Assembly: GCA_030698375.1 (NCBI GenBank)
Contig: JAUYLL010000016.1
Location: 1-40,136 of the forward strand
Source of the DNA: Nocardioides sp.
GTDB taxonomy: Bacteria; Actinomycetota; Actinomycetes; Propionibacteriales; Nocardioidaceae
DNA length: 40,136 nt
Direction of reading: 5' to 3'
Made by a program: the position numbers and the translations under genes. Under the pieces are notes generated by a model. It saw only the letters and a list, made by a program, of their open reading frames with translations. It was not told where the DNA came from and ran no database searches. This document shows, piece by piece, positions 22,537 through 30,920 of this stretch (position 1 is its first letter; every line of letters begins with the position of its first letter).

Positions 22537-22579
22537 TTGCAGATTGGATCGGTCAATTGCAGATTCGCCGATCGTCGGC
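22537..22579 (+). repeat. Dispersed intergenic repeat, copy C (left half)
   Basis: These 43 bases differ from 20991-21033 at one position (A for C). The match ends at the centre of the copy B hairpin; the following bases keep only a degenerate right arm (CATCAGCG). It lies 17 bp downstream of the dnaB stop codon. Confidence 0.75.
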
Positions 22580-22595
22580 ATCGGCATCAGCGCGC

Positions 22596-24503
22596 TCAGT
22601 GCGCCATGTCGACGAAGCGTGAGTAATGCCCCTGGAACGCCACGACCACGTCACGTGTGGGCCCGTTGCGATGCTTGGCCACGATCAGGTCGGCCTCACC
22701 GGGGCGGGTCGACTCCTTCACGTAGGCGTCGTCGCGCTGCAGGAGGACGACCAGGTCGGCATCCTGCTCGATGCTGCCTGACTCACGAAGGTCCGAGAGC
22801 ATCGGGCGCTTGTCCGAGCGCTGCTCGGGTCCACGGTTGAGCTGGGAGAGCGCGATGACCGGGATCTCGAGCTCCTTGGCGAGGAGCTTGATCTGGCGGG
22901 AGAACTCCGAGACCTCGAGCTGGCGGGACTCGACCTTCTTGCCCGACGACATCAGCTGCAGATAGTCGATGACGACCAGGCGCAGGTTGTGGCGCTGCTT
23001 GAGCCGGCGCGCCTTGGCGCGGATCTCCATCATCGTCATGTTCGGGCTGTCGTCGATGAACAGCGGGGCGGAGGAGACCTCGCCCATCTTCCGGGCGAGC
23101 TTGGCCCAGTCATCGTCGTTCATGTTGCCGTTGCGCATGTGGTTGAGCGGGATCTTCGCCTCGGCCGACAGCAGACGCATCGTGATCTCGTTGCGCGTCA
23201 TCTCCAGGCTGAAGATCACGCTGGCCATGCCGTGGTGGATCGACGCCGACCGGCACAGGTCCAGGGCCAGGGTCGAGTTGTGGGTGGGAATGCTCCCCGG
23301 TCCGGCGAGGTAGAGGTGGTCGGGTGCGTCGACCTGGACGCACCGCACCGGCACCGACGCCACCGGCGTCACGGCCTCGACCTTCACCTGCGAGCCGTCC
23401 GGCATTGCGATGACGTGCAGCGCGTCCCCGGCAGCAGCCAGATCACGGGTCGTCACCACGCTGGTGTGCGACAACGACGCACCATGCGCAGTTGTCGCGC
23501 CCGCGCACCCCGCCGAGGCCCCACAACTGCGCACGGTGTGCAGTTCTGGGGCGGTCGTCTCGATGGCCCACTGGTGCTCCGCGTCCGCGACGATCGTCGT
23601 CCCGTCGGAGAAGGCCACCTCGTAGCAGGGCCGGTCCTGCATCACCTGGGTCGCCGCGACGACGCGCGTCGAGAAGCCGTCCGCGCCGTACAGCAGGTCC
23701 CCGACCTGGACCTCGCCCATCGTCGTCCCGCCGGTGGGGGTCGGGAGCGGGGTGTCGAGCGCCAGCGCCTTCCCCATCGCGGGACGCGCGGCGATGATGA
23801 TCATCTGACCCGGGTGCATGCCGTTGGTCAGCTCGTCGAGGTCGGCGAAGCCGGTGGGGACGCCGATCATCTCGCCGTCGCGGTTGGAGATGGCCTCGAT
23901 CTCGTCGAGGGTGCCCTCCATGATCTCCGCCAGCGGGGCGTAGTCCTCCGAGGTGCGCTTGTCGGTGACCCGGTAGACCTCCTCCTGGGCGCGGTCGACG
24001 ACGTCGTCGACCTGGCCCTCGCCCTGGTAGCCCATCTGGGCGATGCGGGTGCCGGCGTCGACCAGCCGCCGCAGGATCGCCTTCTCGCGGACGATCTCGG
24101 CGTAGTAGCCGGCGTTGGCCGCGATCGGCACCGACGCCGAGAGCGTGTGCAGGTACGGCGCCCCGCCCACCCGCTGGAGCTCGCCGCGGCGCTGGAGCTC
24201 GGCCGAGACCGTCACCGGGTCGGCCGGCTCGCCGCGCCCGTACAGGTCGACGACCGCGTCGAAGACGACCTCGTGGGCCGGGCGGTAGAAGTCAGTCCCG
24301 CGGACCGCCTCGATGACGTCGGCGATCGCGTCCTTGCTCAGCAGCATCGACCCGAGGACCGACTGCTCGGCCTCGTTGTCCTGTGGAGGCATCCGGTCGC
24401 CCCCACCGCCACCGCCGCCGCCTCGGAAGTCGGGCTCGACCGGGTTCGCCCAGTGCGACGGCTCGTCCTGCTCAGGCCCCCGCGAGAACTCGGCCACGCT
24501 CAC
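22596..24503 (-). CDS. dnaB: Replicative DNA helicase DnaB with intein
   Basis: This is the ring-shaped 5'-3' helicase that unwinds DNA at the replication fork and recruits primase. The precursor is about 635 residues: a Gly-rich N-terminal tail, the N-terminal domain from PPQDNEAEQSVLGSMLLS, a linker, then the RecA-like motor. An intein of 164 residues splits Walker A (ARPAMGK | STLALD); spliced DnaB would be about 471 residues, normal for the family. Walker B is LVVIDYLQLM, and LSQLNRG and LSDLRESGSIEQDAD complete the motor. GTG 24503 follows GAGGGGAG by seven bases; the frame is open upstream but lacks signals. The position near rplI/rpsR/ssb is conserved. Confidence 0.93.
   Translation of the reverse strand: MSVAEFSRGPEQDEPSHWANPVEPDFRGGGGGGGGDRMPPQDNEAEQSVLGSMLLSKDAIADVIEAVRGTDFYRPAHEVVFDAVVDLYGRGEPADPVTVSAELQRRGELQRVGGAPYLHTLSASVPIAANAGYYAEIVREKAILRRLVDAGTRIAQMGYQGEGQVDDVVDRAQEEVYRVTDKRTSEDYAPLAEIMEGTLDEIEAISNRDGEMIGVPTGFADLDELTNGMHPGQMIIIAARPAMGKALALDTPLPTPTGGTTMGEVQVGDLLYGADGFSTRVVAATQVMQDRPCYEVAFSDGTTIVADAEHQWAIETTAPELHTVRSCGASAGCAGATTAHGASLSHTSVVTTRDLAAAGDALHVIAMPDGSQVKVEAVTPVASVPVRCVQVDAPDHLYLAGPGSIPTHNSTLALDLCRSASIHHGMASVIFSLEMTRNEITMRLLSAEAKIPLNHMRNGNMNDDDWAKLARKMGEVSSAPLFIDDSPNMTMMEIRAKARRLKQRHNLRLVVIDYLQLMSSGKKVESRQLEVSEFSRQIKLLAKELEIPVIALSQLNRGPEQRSDKRPMLSDLRESGSIEQDADLVVLLQRDDAYVKESTRPGEADLIVAKHRNGPTRDVVVAFQGHYSRFVDMAH
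23277..23768 (-). other. Class 3 intein in the DnaB Walker A motif (mini-intein)
   Basis: These 164 residues start ALALDTPLPTPTGGTTMGEV, with Ala rather than Cys/Ser at position 1. Block B has DAEHQW (His B:10, Trp B:12), block F has PVRCVQVDAPDHLYL (Cys F:4), and block G is SIPTHN before the +1 Ser. Trp-Cys-Thr is the signature of class 3 inteins, in which the F:4 Cys makes the first attack. No LAGLIDADG endonuclease is visible; the middle (about residues 70-115) is short and Cys/Ala-rich. Splicing is needed to rebuild the P-loop, so DnaB activity depends on it. Confidence 0.85.
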
Positions 24504-25072
24504 TGCTGCTCCCCTCGTCGACCTCTCGGCCTCGCGCCATCCGGCGCTGTGACCCCTGCTCGCGACGCTAGGTGCGGCCTCCGACATGGCCGTCCGGAAC
24601 TGGGGAGAGCCGTGACCGTACGTGCGCCGGCGGGCCGCTGACCAGTCCGTCATCCACAGGCCCTGGGGATAACTACCGTCTGCCTGTGCAACCCGCCGCA
24701 GAACATGTGCACAGCCTGTTCACCGATCTGTGGAGAACTTTTCCGGATTCACCGTAAACACGGCGCTGACCTGCGGAAATGCTGCTCGACGCGTGTGGAA
24801 CCGAGAAAGTTTCGGGTCGTCTCGTTCTCCGTCCGTTCGCCCGCCGTTCCCGGATCGGCATGTCGACATGGCGCTTCGGGGTTGACACGGGACAGCGATG
24901 TCCACAAGAAGGGCCTAGTTACGCACAGGGCGTTACCGGGCCGCGCAGCGTGGCGGCAATGGTCCGATCGGACCATTGCCCCATCCCTCCCAGCGGCGAT
25001 CGGGACTACCCCGCACCGGCCCACCCCGGACCCGTCCGGGCCACCCGGCCCGAGGAGGGCGAGGATGGGCGC
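24504..25072. other. Non-coding region between dnaB and the MATE gene
   Basis: These 569 bases separate divergent dnaB and the exporter gene. No gene is supported. Contents include several sequences close to the DnaA box (TCATCCACA at 24650, TTCTCCACA on the minus strand at 24729-24737, ATGTCCACA at 24899) and the 26-bp palindrome at 24955-24980. The DnaA-like sites are loosely spaced imperfect matches and do not make an origin on their own. Confidence 0.5.
24955..24980. promoter_or_regulatory. 26-bp perfect palindrome, probable operator
   Basis: The half-site GGCAATGGTCCGA is followed without spacer by its exact complement. It is 92 bp upstream of the MATE start and at the far end of the dnaB upstream region. 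Perfect dyads of this size usually bind TetR- or LacI-type dimers that control exporters; no adjacent regulator gene is present. Confidence 0.6.
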
Positions 25073-26443
25073 GTGGTCGACACCGAGCGGACCGGCGCGC
25101 CGCCGGGGGAGGGACGGGCCCTCGACCGGGAGATCCTGCGACTGGCCGTCCCGGCCTTCCTGGCGCTCATGGCCGAGCCGCTCTACCTGCTCGCCGATGC
25201 CGCGATCATCGGCCATCTCGGCGCCGCCCAGCTCGCCGGCCTCGGCATCGCCGGCGCGATCCTGCAGACTGTCGTCGGCCTGTGCGTGTTCCTCGCCTAC
25301 GGCACCACCGCCGCCGTGGCCCGGCTGCTCGGGGTCGGCGACCTGCGCTCCGCGCTCGCCCAGGGCATCGACGGGCTCTGGCTCGCCGTCCTCATCGGGG
25401 CGGTGGCTACCGCCGCCGGGCTGCTCCTGCTCGATCCGCTCGTCCGCGCCTTCGGGGCCGACGACGCGATCACCGACTACGCCATCGACTACCTGCAGTG
25501 GGCGGTCCTGGGCATCACCCCGCTCCTCCTCCTGCTCGCCGCCACCGGCGTACTCCGCGGGCTCCAGGACACCCGCACCCCCCTGGTCGTCGCCGTCGCC
25601 AGCAACGCCCTGAACGTCGTCCTCAACCTCGCCCTCGTGTACGGCGCCGGGCTGGGCATCGCCGGCGCGGCCATCGGGACGGTGGTGGCCCAGAGCCTCG
25701 GCGCCGCCGCCCTCGTCGTGGTCGTCGTGCGCGCCGCCCGCCGGGAGGGGGCGCCCCTCGCTCCCGACCTTCCGGGCATCCGCCAGGCGGCGCGGGTCGG
25801 CGTACCACTGCTGGTGCGAACGCTCACGCTGCGCGCGTCGCTGCTGGTCACCACCGTCGTGGCCGCCGGCGCCGGGGGCGTCGAGCTGGCCACCCACCAG
25901 CTCGCGCTCACCCTCTGGGGCTTCCTCGCCTTCGCCCTCGACGCCGTCGCCATCGCCGCCCAGGCCCTCACCGGGCGCGCCCTCGGGGCCTCCGACGTCG
26001 CGTTGACCCGGCGGCTGACCGCCCGCATGGTCCGGTGGGGGTGGGCCAGCGGCATCGTCACCGGGGTACTGCTCGCGGTCTCCGCCCCCTGGCTCGGTCC
26101 CCTGTTCTCCGGCGACCCCGCCGTCCACGCGGCGCTCGTGCCGGTCCTCCTCGTGGCAGCCGCCGCGCAGCCGGTCGCCGGCGTGGTCTTCGTCCTCGAC
26201 GGGGTGCTCATCGGCGCCGGCGACGGCCGCTACCTCGCCTGGGGCGGCCTGTGGGTGCTGCTCGCCTTCGCACCGGTGGCCCTGGCCGTCCCGCTGCTGC
26301 CCGGCTCGACGCTGGTCCTGCTCTGGGTGGTCTTCGGCGTCTTGTTCATCGGCGGACGCGCCGTGGTCCTCGTGACCCGTGCCCGCGGAGACCGCTGGCT
26401 GGTGACCGGCACCGGGACCGGGCGCGGCCGGCCCCGCACCTAG
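25073..26443 (+). CDS. MATE family efflux transporter (DinF-like)
   Basis: This is a 456-residue, 12-span inner-membrane exporter that should expel organic cations or metabolites against Na+ or H+. Family motifs are EILRLAVPAFLALMAEPLYL, LADAAIIGHLGAAQLAGLGI, TPLLLLLAATGVLRGLQDTR, and the second-half LALTLWGFLAFALDAVAIAA with QALTGRALGA, typical of the DinF subgroup. The frame is open for about 100 codons upstream but without coding character; GTG 25073 gives the family length. GGAGG lies about 15 bases upstream, so the start is uncertain by a few codons. A 26-bp palindrome precedes it. The stop codon overlaps the -10 box of the next gene. Confidence 0.88.
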   Translation: MVDTERTGAPPGEGRALDREILRLAVPAFLALMAEPLYLLADAAIIGHLGAAQLAGLGIAGAILQTVVGLCVFLAYGTTAAVARLLGVGDLRSALAQGIDGLWLAVLIGAVATAAGLLLLDPLVRAFGADDAITDYAIDYLQWAVLGITPLLLLLAATGVLRGLQDTRTPLVVAVASNALNVVLNLALVYGAGLGIAGAAIGTVVAQSLGAAALVVVVVRAARREGAPLAPDLPGIRQAARVGVPLLVRTLTLRASLLVTTVVAAGAGGVELATHQLALTLWGFLAFALDAVAIAAQALTGRALGASDVALTRRLTARMVRWGWASGIVTGVLLAVSAPWLGPLFSGDPAVHAALVPVLLVAAAAQPVAGVVFVLDGVLIGAGDGRYLAWGGLWVLLAFAPVALAVPLLPGSTLVLLWVVFGVLFIGGRAVVLVTRARGDRWLVTGTGTGRGRPRT

Positions 26444-26446
26444 GAT
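26441..26446 (+). promoter_or_regulatory. -10 box (TAGGAT) of leaderless promoter overlapping the MATE stop
   Basis: TAGGAT begins with the MATE stop codon TAG and is followed by seven bases and the ATG at 26454. This close match to the actinobacterial -10 suggests the two membrane-protein genes are transcribed without a leader, separately from the exporter. Confidence 0.5.
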
Positions 26447-26453
26447 CGCCGCC

Positions 26454-27005
26454 ATGTCCCCGCTCCAGCAGGTCGCGATGGGACTCGTGATCGTGGGGCT
26501 CACCGCGCAGGCCGGGGATTACGACCTGCTCCCCGACCCCCTCGGCTGGGCGCTCGCGGTGGGGGGCGTCGTACGGCTGCGGAACCGGCTGCCGTCCGCC
26601 GGAGCCCTGCTGGGCCTCGCGGTGCTTGCCGCCGTCGTCGGGCTTCGGCCCTACCTCGAGCTGATCGGCAGCGAGCTGGACGTCGAGCTCGAGCCGGCCC
26701 TGGCGTGGGCGGTCTCGCTCCCGCAGGCGCTCTTCTGCCTCCTGCTGGCCCGCGGTCTGGCCGCGCTGGCCCGCGACCCCGGGGAGGGCATCGCCCCCGA
26801 CGAGTACCGCGCCCGCTGGTTCTCCGGGCTGACCCTGGCCTTCGGCGTCGTGGCCCTGGCGCCCGCGGTGGTCGTCGGCGGTGGTCTCGAGGACGCCTAC
26901 GGCATCGTCGCGTTCATTGCGGTGCTCTCCCTGCTCACCCTCATCTACCAGCTCTTCCGCGTGCACGCCCAGCCGTGGGTCGAGCCGGCGGAGGCCGCCG
27001 GGTGA
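26454..27005 (+). CDS. Hypothetical membrane protein
   Basis: This is a 183-residue polytopic protein with about five hydrophobic segments (near 6-20, 31-40, 47-65, 82-105 and 123-166). It opens MSPLQQVAMGLVIVGLTAQA and contains GDYDLLPDPLGWALAVGGV, a phrase typical of a widespread actinobacterial family of unknown function. The ATG is seven bases after a TAGGAT -10 box. The stop overlaps the start of the next gene as GTGA, so the two products are probably made together and may interact. Confidence 0.72.
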   Translation: MSPLQQVAMGLVIVGLTAQAGDYDLLPDPLGWALAVGGVVRLRNRLPSAGALLGLAVLAAVVGLRPYLELIGSELDVELEPALAWAVSLPQALFCLLLARGLAALARDPGEGIAPDEYRARWFSGLTLAFGVVALAPAVVVGGGLEDAYGIVAFIAVLSLLTLIYQLFRVHAQPWVEPAEAAG

Positions 27006-27574
27006 GCCGCTGGACCCCCGACGTCCGCACCGGCCTGCTCTGCGCCGGCGTCGGCCTGCTCATGATCAGCACGTTCGTGCCGCTCGGCGGCGCCGACCTC
27101 ACCGACGACGGCATCGGCCTGCTGCTGCTCGCCGCCGCAGGCCACCACCTGCGCTCGCGCCCCCTCCTCGTCGCCGGCGTCCTCGCCGCGGTGCTGCGCC
27201 AGGCCGAGTACGGCGGGATGCTGGCCTACCTGCACGAGTACACCCACGAGTGGTGGTACGCCGCTGCCGCGGCCGCCACGGCGATGGAGGGGCTCGTCGT
27301 CGTCCTGTTGGGCGTCGCCGTCGCCCGGACGGGGCTGGTCCCCCGTCGCCGGCGGCTCCTCGCGACCGTCGTCCTCGCGGCGTACGCCGGGGTGGTCGCC
27401 CTGCGCGTGGTCCTGCTGGTCCTCGCCGACCCCGGAACCCTCGTGGCGGGCTTCCTGCTCCAGGCCGGCCAGGCGGTGGTGGTCGGGGTCCCGCTCCTCG
27501 GCGCGGTGGTCTGCCTGGTGGCGCGGGAACGGACATCCCACGCTTTTCCTGCGCCGGCGCCGGCGCTGCCGTAG
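27002..27574 (+). CDS. Hypothetical membrane protein
   Basis: This is a 190-residue polytopic protein starting with GTG in the GTGA overlap. It reads MSRWTPDVRTGLLCAGVGLL, then DDGIGLLLLAAAGHHLRSRP and a LHEYTHEWWYAAAA motif before four further hydrophobic segments. Like its upstream partner it has a soluble loop followed by 'D-G-IGLLLL' type helices, so the two may be distant paralogues. No family function is known to me. Coupled translation with the upstream gene suggests a two-protein membrane complex. Confidence 0.72.
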   Translation: MSRWTPDVRTGLLCAGVGLLMISTFVPLGGADLTDDGIGLLLLAAAGHHLRSRPLLVAGVLAAVLRQAEYGGMLAYLHEYTHEWWYAAAAAATAMEGLVVVLLGVAVARTGLVPRRRRLLATVVLAAYAGVVALRVVLLVLADPGTLVAGFLLQAGQAVVVGVPLLGAVVCLVARERTSHAFPAPAPALP

Positions 27575-27650
27575 TCTCTGGGCCGACGCCGTAACTCGGG
27601 ATCTACGCGGTCGCTGCTCCCCGCCCGCTCGCTTCCCGGAGGTCCCTCTC

Positions 27651-28802
27651 GTGGCTGCCCGTCCTGCCCGCTCCATCCTCCGTACCGCGGTGGTCTCCCT
27701 GGCCCTCGTCGGCGGGACCCTCGTCGTCACGCCGGCCCCCGCCAGCGCCCTCCTGCCCTGCGGGACTCTCCTCACGCCGCCCTGTTCCGTAGCGCCGGAC
27801 ACCGTCATCACCGGCATGACGCCGACGCCCAACAGCGCCAACTGGGTCAATCGCCGCACGGTCGAGGTCACCTTCGACCACTCCTACCCCGAGGGGCAGG
27901 GGCCGCCGGCCACGGACGGCGACGGCAACCCCACCGGCCCGACCACCTACGAGTGCCGGCTCCAGGCGCCCGAGCCCCAGGACTGGGCACCCTGCACCAG
28001 CCCCAAGGCCTACACCGGCCTGCCCGACACCGACCGCGGCCAGCCCTCGGCCGTCCACACGATCGGCGTCCGCGCCGTGCACCCCGACGGCACCAAGGAC
28101 GCGACCCCGGACTCGGTCAGCTTCCGCCTGGACGCGACCGAGCCGGACACCCACCTGCTCGGCGCCCCCACCCTCGTCGGCCCCCGGCAGAACCTGCTCC
28201 TCGACAACACCGCGACCTTCCAGTACGCCGTGCTGAACCACTCCGACGAGACCAACGGCGACCCCGTGTTCCGGTGCACCTTCGACGGCCGGGCGCTGCC
28301 GTGCCCGGACACCCGGAAGAAGACGAACGGCGCCCGCACGATCACCGGCATCAAGGCCGGTGACCACCGGTTCACCGTCGCCGGCGTCGACCAGGCAGGC
28401 AACGCCTCCCGGCCCCCCGAGGCGTTCGCCTTCCACACGCCGTACAACCGGGTCGGAACTCGCCGGCAGATCAATCGCATGTGGACCCGCGTCGCCGCGC
28501 CGGGCCACTACCTCGACGACTACGTGGTCACCCGGAAGAAGGGCAGCGTCCTGTCGCGGAAGTTCCGCAACTTCAACGAGGTCTACCTGATCGTCGCGAA
28601 GGGTCCCCGGCACGGGCGGATCCGGGTCGACATCGGCAACACCCGGGTGCGGACGGCGAAGCTGAGCGCGAAGAAGTTCCAGCGCAAGCGGATCGTCAAG
28701 GTCAACATCCCCGGTGGTCGCCGCACCACCGGCCGGATCAAGGTCACGGTCATCAGCCCCAGCGGCCGCACGGTGATGATCGACGCCATCGCGGTGCGCT
28801 GA
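27651..28802 (+). CDS. Secreted protein with beta-sandwich (Ig-like) repeats
   Basis: This is a 383-residue exported protein. GGAGG lies eight bases before the GTG start. A Sec signal peptide (MAARPARSILRTAVVSLALV, cleavage near PASA-L at 33) is followed by two Ig-like/fibronectin-like beta domains: one with YECRLQAPEPQDWAPCTSPK, the other FRCTFDGRALPCPDT with DHRFTVAGVDQAGNAS. A basic C-terminal domain (about 270-383) is rich in Lys/Arg and beta strands (NEVYLIVAKGPRHGRIRVDI). Paired cysteines in each Ig-like unit suggest disulfides. The likely location is the cell surface or medium; the binding partner is unknown. It ends just before a strong bidirectional terminator. Confidence 0.8.
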   Translation: MAARPARSILRTAVVSLALVGGTLVVTPAPASALLPCGTLLTPPCSVAPDTVITGMTPTPNSANWVNRRTVEVTFDHSYPEGQGPPATDGDGNPTGPTTYECRLQAPEPQDWAPCTSPKAYTGLPDTDRGQPSAVHTIGVRAVHPDGTKDATPDSVSFRLDATEPDTHLLGAPTLVGPRQNLLLDNTATFQYAVLNHSDETNGDPVFRCTFDGRALPCPDTRKKTNGARTITGIKAGDHRFTVAGVDQAGNASRPPEAFAFHTPYNRVGTRRQINRMWTRVAAPGHYLDDYVVTRKKGSVLSRKFRNFNEVYLIVAKGPRHGRIRVDIGNTRVRTAKLSAKKFQRKRIVKVNIPGGRRTTGRIKVTVISPSGRTVMIDAIAVR

Positions 28803-28819
28803 GACCACCCCCGAACGCG

Positions 28820-28860
28820 ACAGCGCCCCTTCCTCCCGCGGGAGGAAGGGGCGCTGTCTT
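28820..28860. terminator. Strong bidirectional hairpin terminator
   Basis: ACAGCGCCCCTTCCTCC (28820-28836) pairs perfectly with 28841-28857 over 17 bp around a CGCG loop, followed by TCTT. It separates the secreted-protein gene (+) from the convergent rplI operon (-). Confidence 0.85.
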
Positions 28861-28885
28861 CGTGGAGCAGGTGGTGCGGGTCGCC

Positions 28886-29329
28886 TCAGGCGGAGACGAC
28901 GTTGAGCTGGACCTTGGCGTCCACCTCGTCGTGCACCTTCACGGTGACCTGGTGCGCACCGAGCGCCTTGATCGGGTTGCCGACCACGATGGTCCGCTTG
29001 TCGATCGTGGTGCCGCTCTCGGCGATCGCCGCGGCGATGTCGGCCGGGGTGACTGCGCCGAAGAGGCGACCGCCCTCGCCCGAGCGGACGCGAACGTTGA
29101 CGTTCGCGTTCTCGAGCGTGGCCTTGATCTGCTTGGCGTGGTCGAGGTCGGCGACCGCCCGCGACGCACGCGCCGCGCGGATCGAGTCCACCGTCTTCTG
29201 GGCGCCGCGGGTCCAGCTGATCGCGATGCCGCGGGGGACGAGGTAGTTGCGGCCGTAGCCGTTCTTGACCTCGACGACGTCACCGGCACTGCCGAGGCCG
29301 GTGACCTCCTGGGTGAGGATGAGCTTCAT
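28886..29329 (-). CDS. rplI: 50S ribosomal protein L9
   Basis: This is a 147-residue large-subunit protein that binds 23S rRNA. The N-terminal signature is [20 protein letters not shown] followed by PRGIA; the long connecting helix and the C-terminal domain ([20 protein letters not shown]) are complete. ATG 29327-29329 has GAGGAG upstream. It is last in the rpsF-ssb-rpsR-rplI operon, 14 bases after rpsR, and ends at the bidirectional terminator. Confidence 0.96.
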   Translation of the reverse strand: MKLILTQEVTGLGSAGDVVEVKNGYGRNYLVPRGIAISWTRGAQKTVDSIRAARASRAVADLDHAKQIKATLENANVNVRVRSGEGGRLFGAVTPADIAAAIAESGTTIDKRTIVVGNPIKALGAHQVTVKVHDEVDAKVQLNVVSA

Positions 29330-29343
29330 GTTTCCGTCTCCTC

Positions 29344-29580
29344 TCAGCGACCGGTCGAGGTGTAGGGCAGGAGCGCCATCTCGCGCGCGTTCTTGATCGC
29401 CATGGCGATCTTGCGCTGCTCCTGGACCGTGACGCCGGTGACCCGACGCGCGCGGATCTTGCCGCGGTCGGAAATGAACTTCCGCAGGAGCGCGGTGTCC
29501 TTGTAGTTGATCGTGGTGACGCCCGCAGCCTTGAGGGGGTTCTGCTTCTTCTTCGGCTTGCGGACAACTGGCTTCGCCAT
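29344..29580 (-). CDS. rpsR: 30S ribosomal protein S18
   Basis: This is a 78-residue small-subunit protein partnering S6 on the platform. Key motifs are the [10 protein letters not shown] basic N-terminus, [20 protein letters not shown], then [20 protein letters not shown] and the C-terminal REMALLPYT. There is no Cys zinc ribbon near the N-terminus, so this is the zinc-independent form or the standard non-zinc paralogue. It is located between ssb and rplI as in most actinobacteria. Confidence 0.96.
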   Translation of the reverse strand: MAKPVVRKPKKKQNPLKAAGVTTINYKDTALLRKFISDRGKIRARRVTGVTVQEQRKIAMAIKNAREMALLPYTSTGR

Positions 29581-29682
29581 TGTGGTGCTCTCTCTCTGTT
29601 CAGAGCCCGGCGCTTAGCGGACCTGTGGGGCCCACGCCGGAATGGTCGCGGCGGGTCCGAGAGGACCCGACCGTGGTGTGGA

Positions 29683-30258
29683 TCAGAAGGGGGGCTCGTC
29701 GCCGGCGCCGGATCCACCGGTCGCCCACGGGTCGTTCCCACCCTGGGGCGCTCCGCCGCCCTGGCCGCCACCCTGAGGTGCGCCGCCGTACCCGCCGCCC
29801 TGCGACGAGCCGGTGGCCCACGGGTCGTTGCCGCCCTGGGGAGCCCCACCCTGCTGGCCGCCCCCGCCGCCGCCGTACCCGCCCCCGCCGGAGCGGGAAG
29901 CCTTGGTGACCTTGGCGGTGGCGTACTTCAGGGAAGGGCCGACCTCCTCGACGTCGATCTCGAAGACCGTGCGCTTCTCACCCTCGCGGGTCTCGTACTG
30001 CCGCGACTTCAAGCGGCCCTGGACGACGACCCGCATGCCGCGCTGCAGCGACTCCGCGACGTTCTCCGCGGCCTGTCGCCAGACCGCGCAGGAGAGGAAC
30101 AGCGCGTCGCCGTCCTTCCACTCGTTGGTCTGCTTGTCGAACGTGCGCGACGTGGACGCGATGCGGAAGTTCGCGACGGCCGCCCCCGAAGGGGTGAACC
30201 GCAGCTCGGGGTCGTCGACGAGGTTGCCCACGACGGTGATGACGGTCTCGCCAGCCAT
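29683..30258 (-). CDS. ssb: Single-stranded DNA-binding protein
   Basis: This is a 191-residue tetrameric OB-fold protein that coats single-stranded DNA at forks and recruits repair enzymes. The OB domain (about 1-110) has [53 protein letters not shown] and [14 protein letters not shown]. The Gly/Gln-rich linker carries two copies of the block [13 protein letters not shown], an internal duplication. The C-terminal acidic tip DEPPF, the protein-interaction site, is intact. It is in operon with rpsF upstream and rpsR downstream. Confidence 0.96.
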   Translation of the reverse strand: MAGETVITVVGNLVDDPELRFTPSGAAVANFRIASTSRTFDKQTNEWKDGDALFLSCAVWRQAAENVAESLQRGMRVVVQGRLKSRQYETREGEKRTVFEIDVEEVGPSLKYATAKVTKASRSGGGGYGGGGGGQQGGAPQGGNDPWATGSSQGGGYGGAPQGGGQGGGAPQGGNDPWATGGSGAGDEPPF

Positions 30259-30371
30259 GTCAGGTCTCCGGATCTGCTGCGTTGGGTGAGGTCAGGGTGA
30301 CGGTAGGCGCCGGCACCGACTGTCGACCAGGGGTCGAGCTGCGATGTGGACGGCGCCCAGGACGTCGAGCC

Positions 30372-30737
30372 TCAGCTGGGGTCGGCGGGAGCCTCGGGAG
30401 CTGCCTCGGCCGGAGCCTCGGGAGCGGCCTCGGCGGGAGCCTCGGCGGTGACCTCGGCGGCGCGCATGACCTTGGTGCGGACGACCGACTCGTTCAGGCC
30501 GAGCTGGCGGTCGAGCTCCTTGACCGAGGCAGGCTCGGCGGTGAGGTCGATGACTGCGTAGATGGCCTCGGACTTCTTGTTGATCTCGTAGGCCAAGCGG
30601 CGGCGTCCCCAGACGTCAACCTTCTCGATGGATCCACCATCGTTGCGGATGACGTTCAGGTATGTGTCGAGCGAAGGCGCGACGGTGCGCTCGTCAGTGT
30701 CGGGGTCGAGCATGACCATGACTTCGTAGGCACGCAA
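30372..30737 (-). CDS. rpsF: 30S ribosomal protein S6
   Basis: This is a 121-residue small-subunit protein that pairs with S18. The start is a TTG giving [13 protein letters not shown], which matches actinobacterial S6 N-termini; AAGGAGGTG stands 11 bases upstream and decides it over a longer frame from 30764. [20 protein letters not shown] and [18 protein letters not shown] are diagnostic. The C-terminus carries an extra tail of about 25 residues with Ala-Pro-Glu repeats (EAPAEAAP repeated), a low-complexity extension beyond the usual ~96-residue core. It is first gene of the operon with ssb, rpsR and rplI. Confidence 0.95.
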   Translation of the reverse strand: MRAYEVMVMLDPDTDERTVAPSLDTYLNVIRNDGGSIEKVDVWGRRRLAYEINKKSEAIYAVIDLTAEPASVKELDRQLGLNESVVRTKVMRAAEVTAEAPAEAAPEAPAEAAPEAPADPS

Positions 30738-30908
30738 AGCGATCTCCACCTCCTTCGGACTCAAGCGGTCACGGCGTTTCCGTGACAGGAGGACTGTGCG
30801 TAGTTCACAGGTCCCGCGGGTCCGGACCGCGTCTGACGGCCGGGGGGTGCGCAGGACCGCGCAAGGCTAGCAGCGTGCCGGCCTGCCGCTGAAATCGTGG
30901 CGGCCCCC

Positions 30909-30914
30909 TACCCT
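30909..30914 (+). promoter_or_regulatory. -10 box (TACCCT) of leaderless nfo promoter
   Basis: TACCCT is followed by six bases and the ATG at 30921 without a Shine-Dalgarno sequence. It decides this ATG over an in-frame codon at 30897. Confidence 0.5.
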
Positions 30915-30920
30915 GGCCCG

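Noticed and set aside
12705..22595. Prophage or integrative element with integrase
   Set aside because: No integrase, phage structural gene, tRNA target or clear direct-repeat att pair is visible; only an HTH remnant and repeats suggest past mobility.
24650..24907. Cluster of DnaA-box-like sequences suggesting oriC
   Set aside because: The matches are imperfect, few and unevenly spaced, and dnaA, dnaN or gidB are not present; being near dnaB is not evidence enough.
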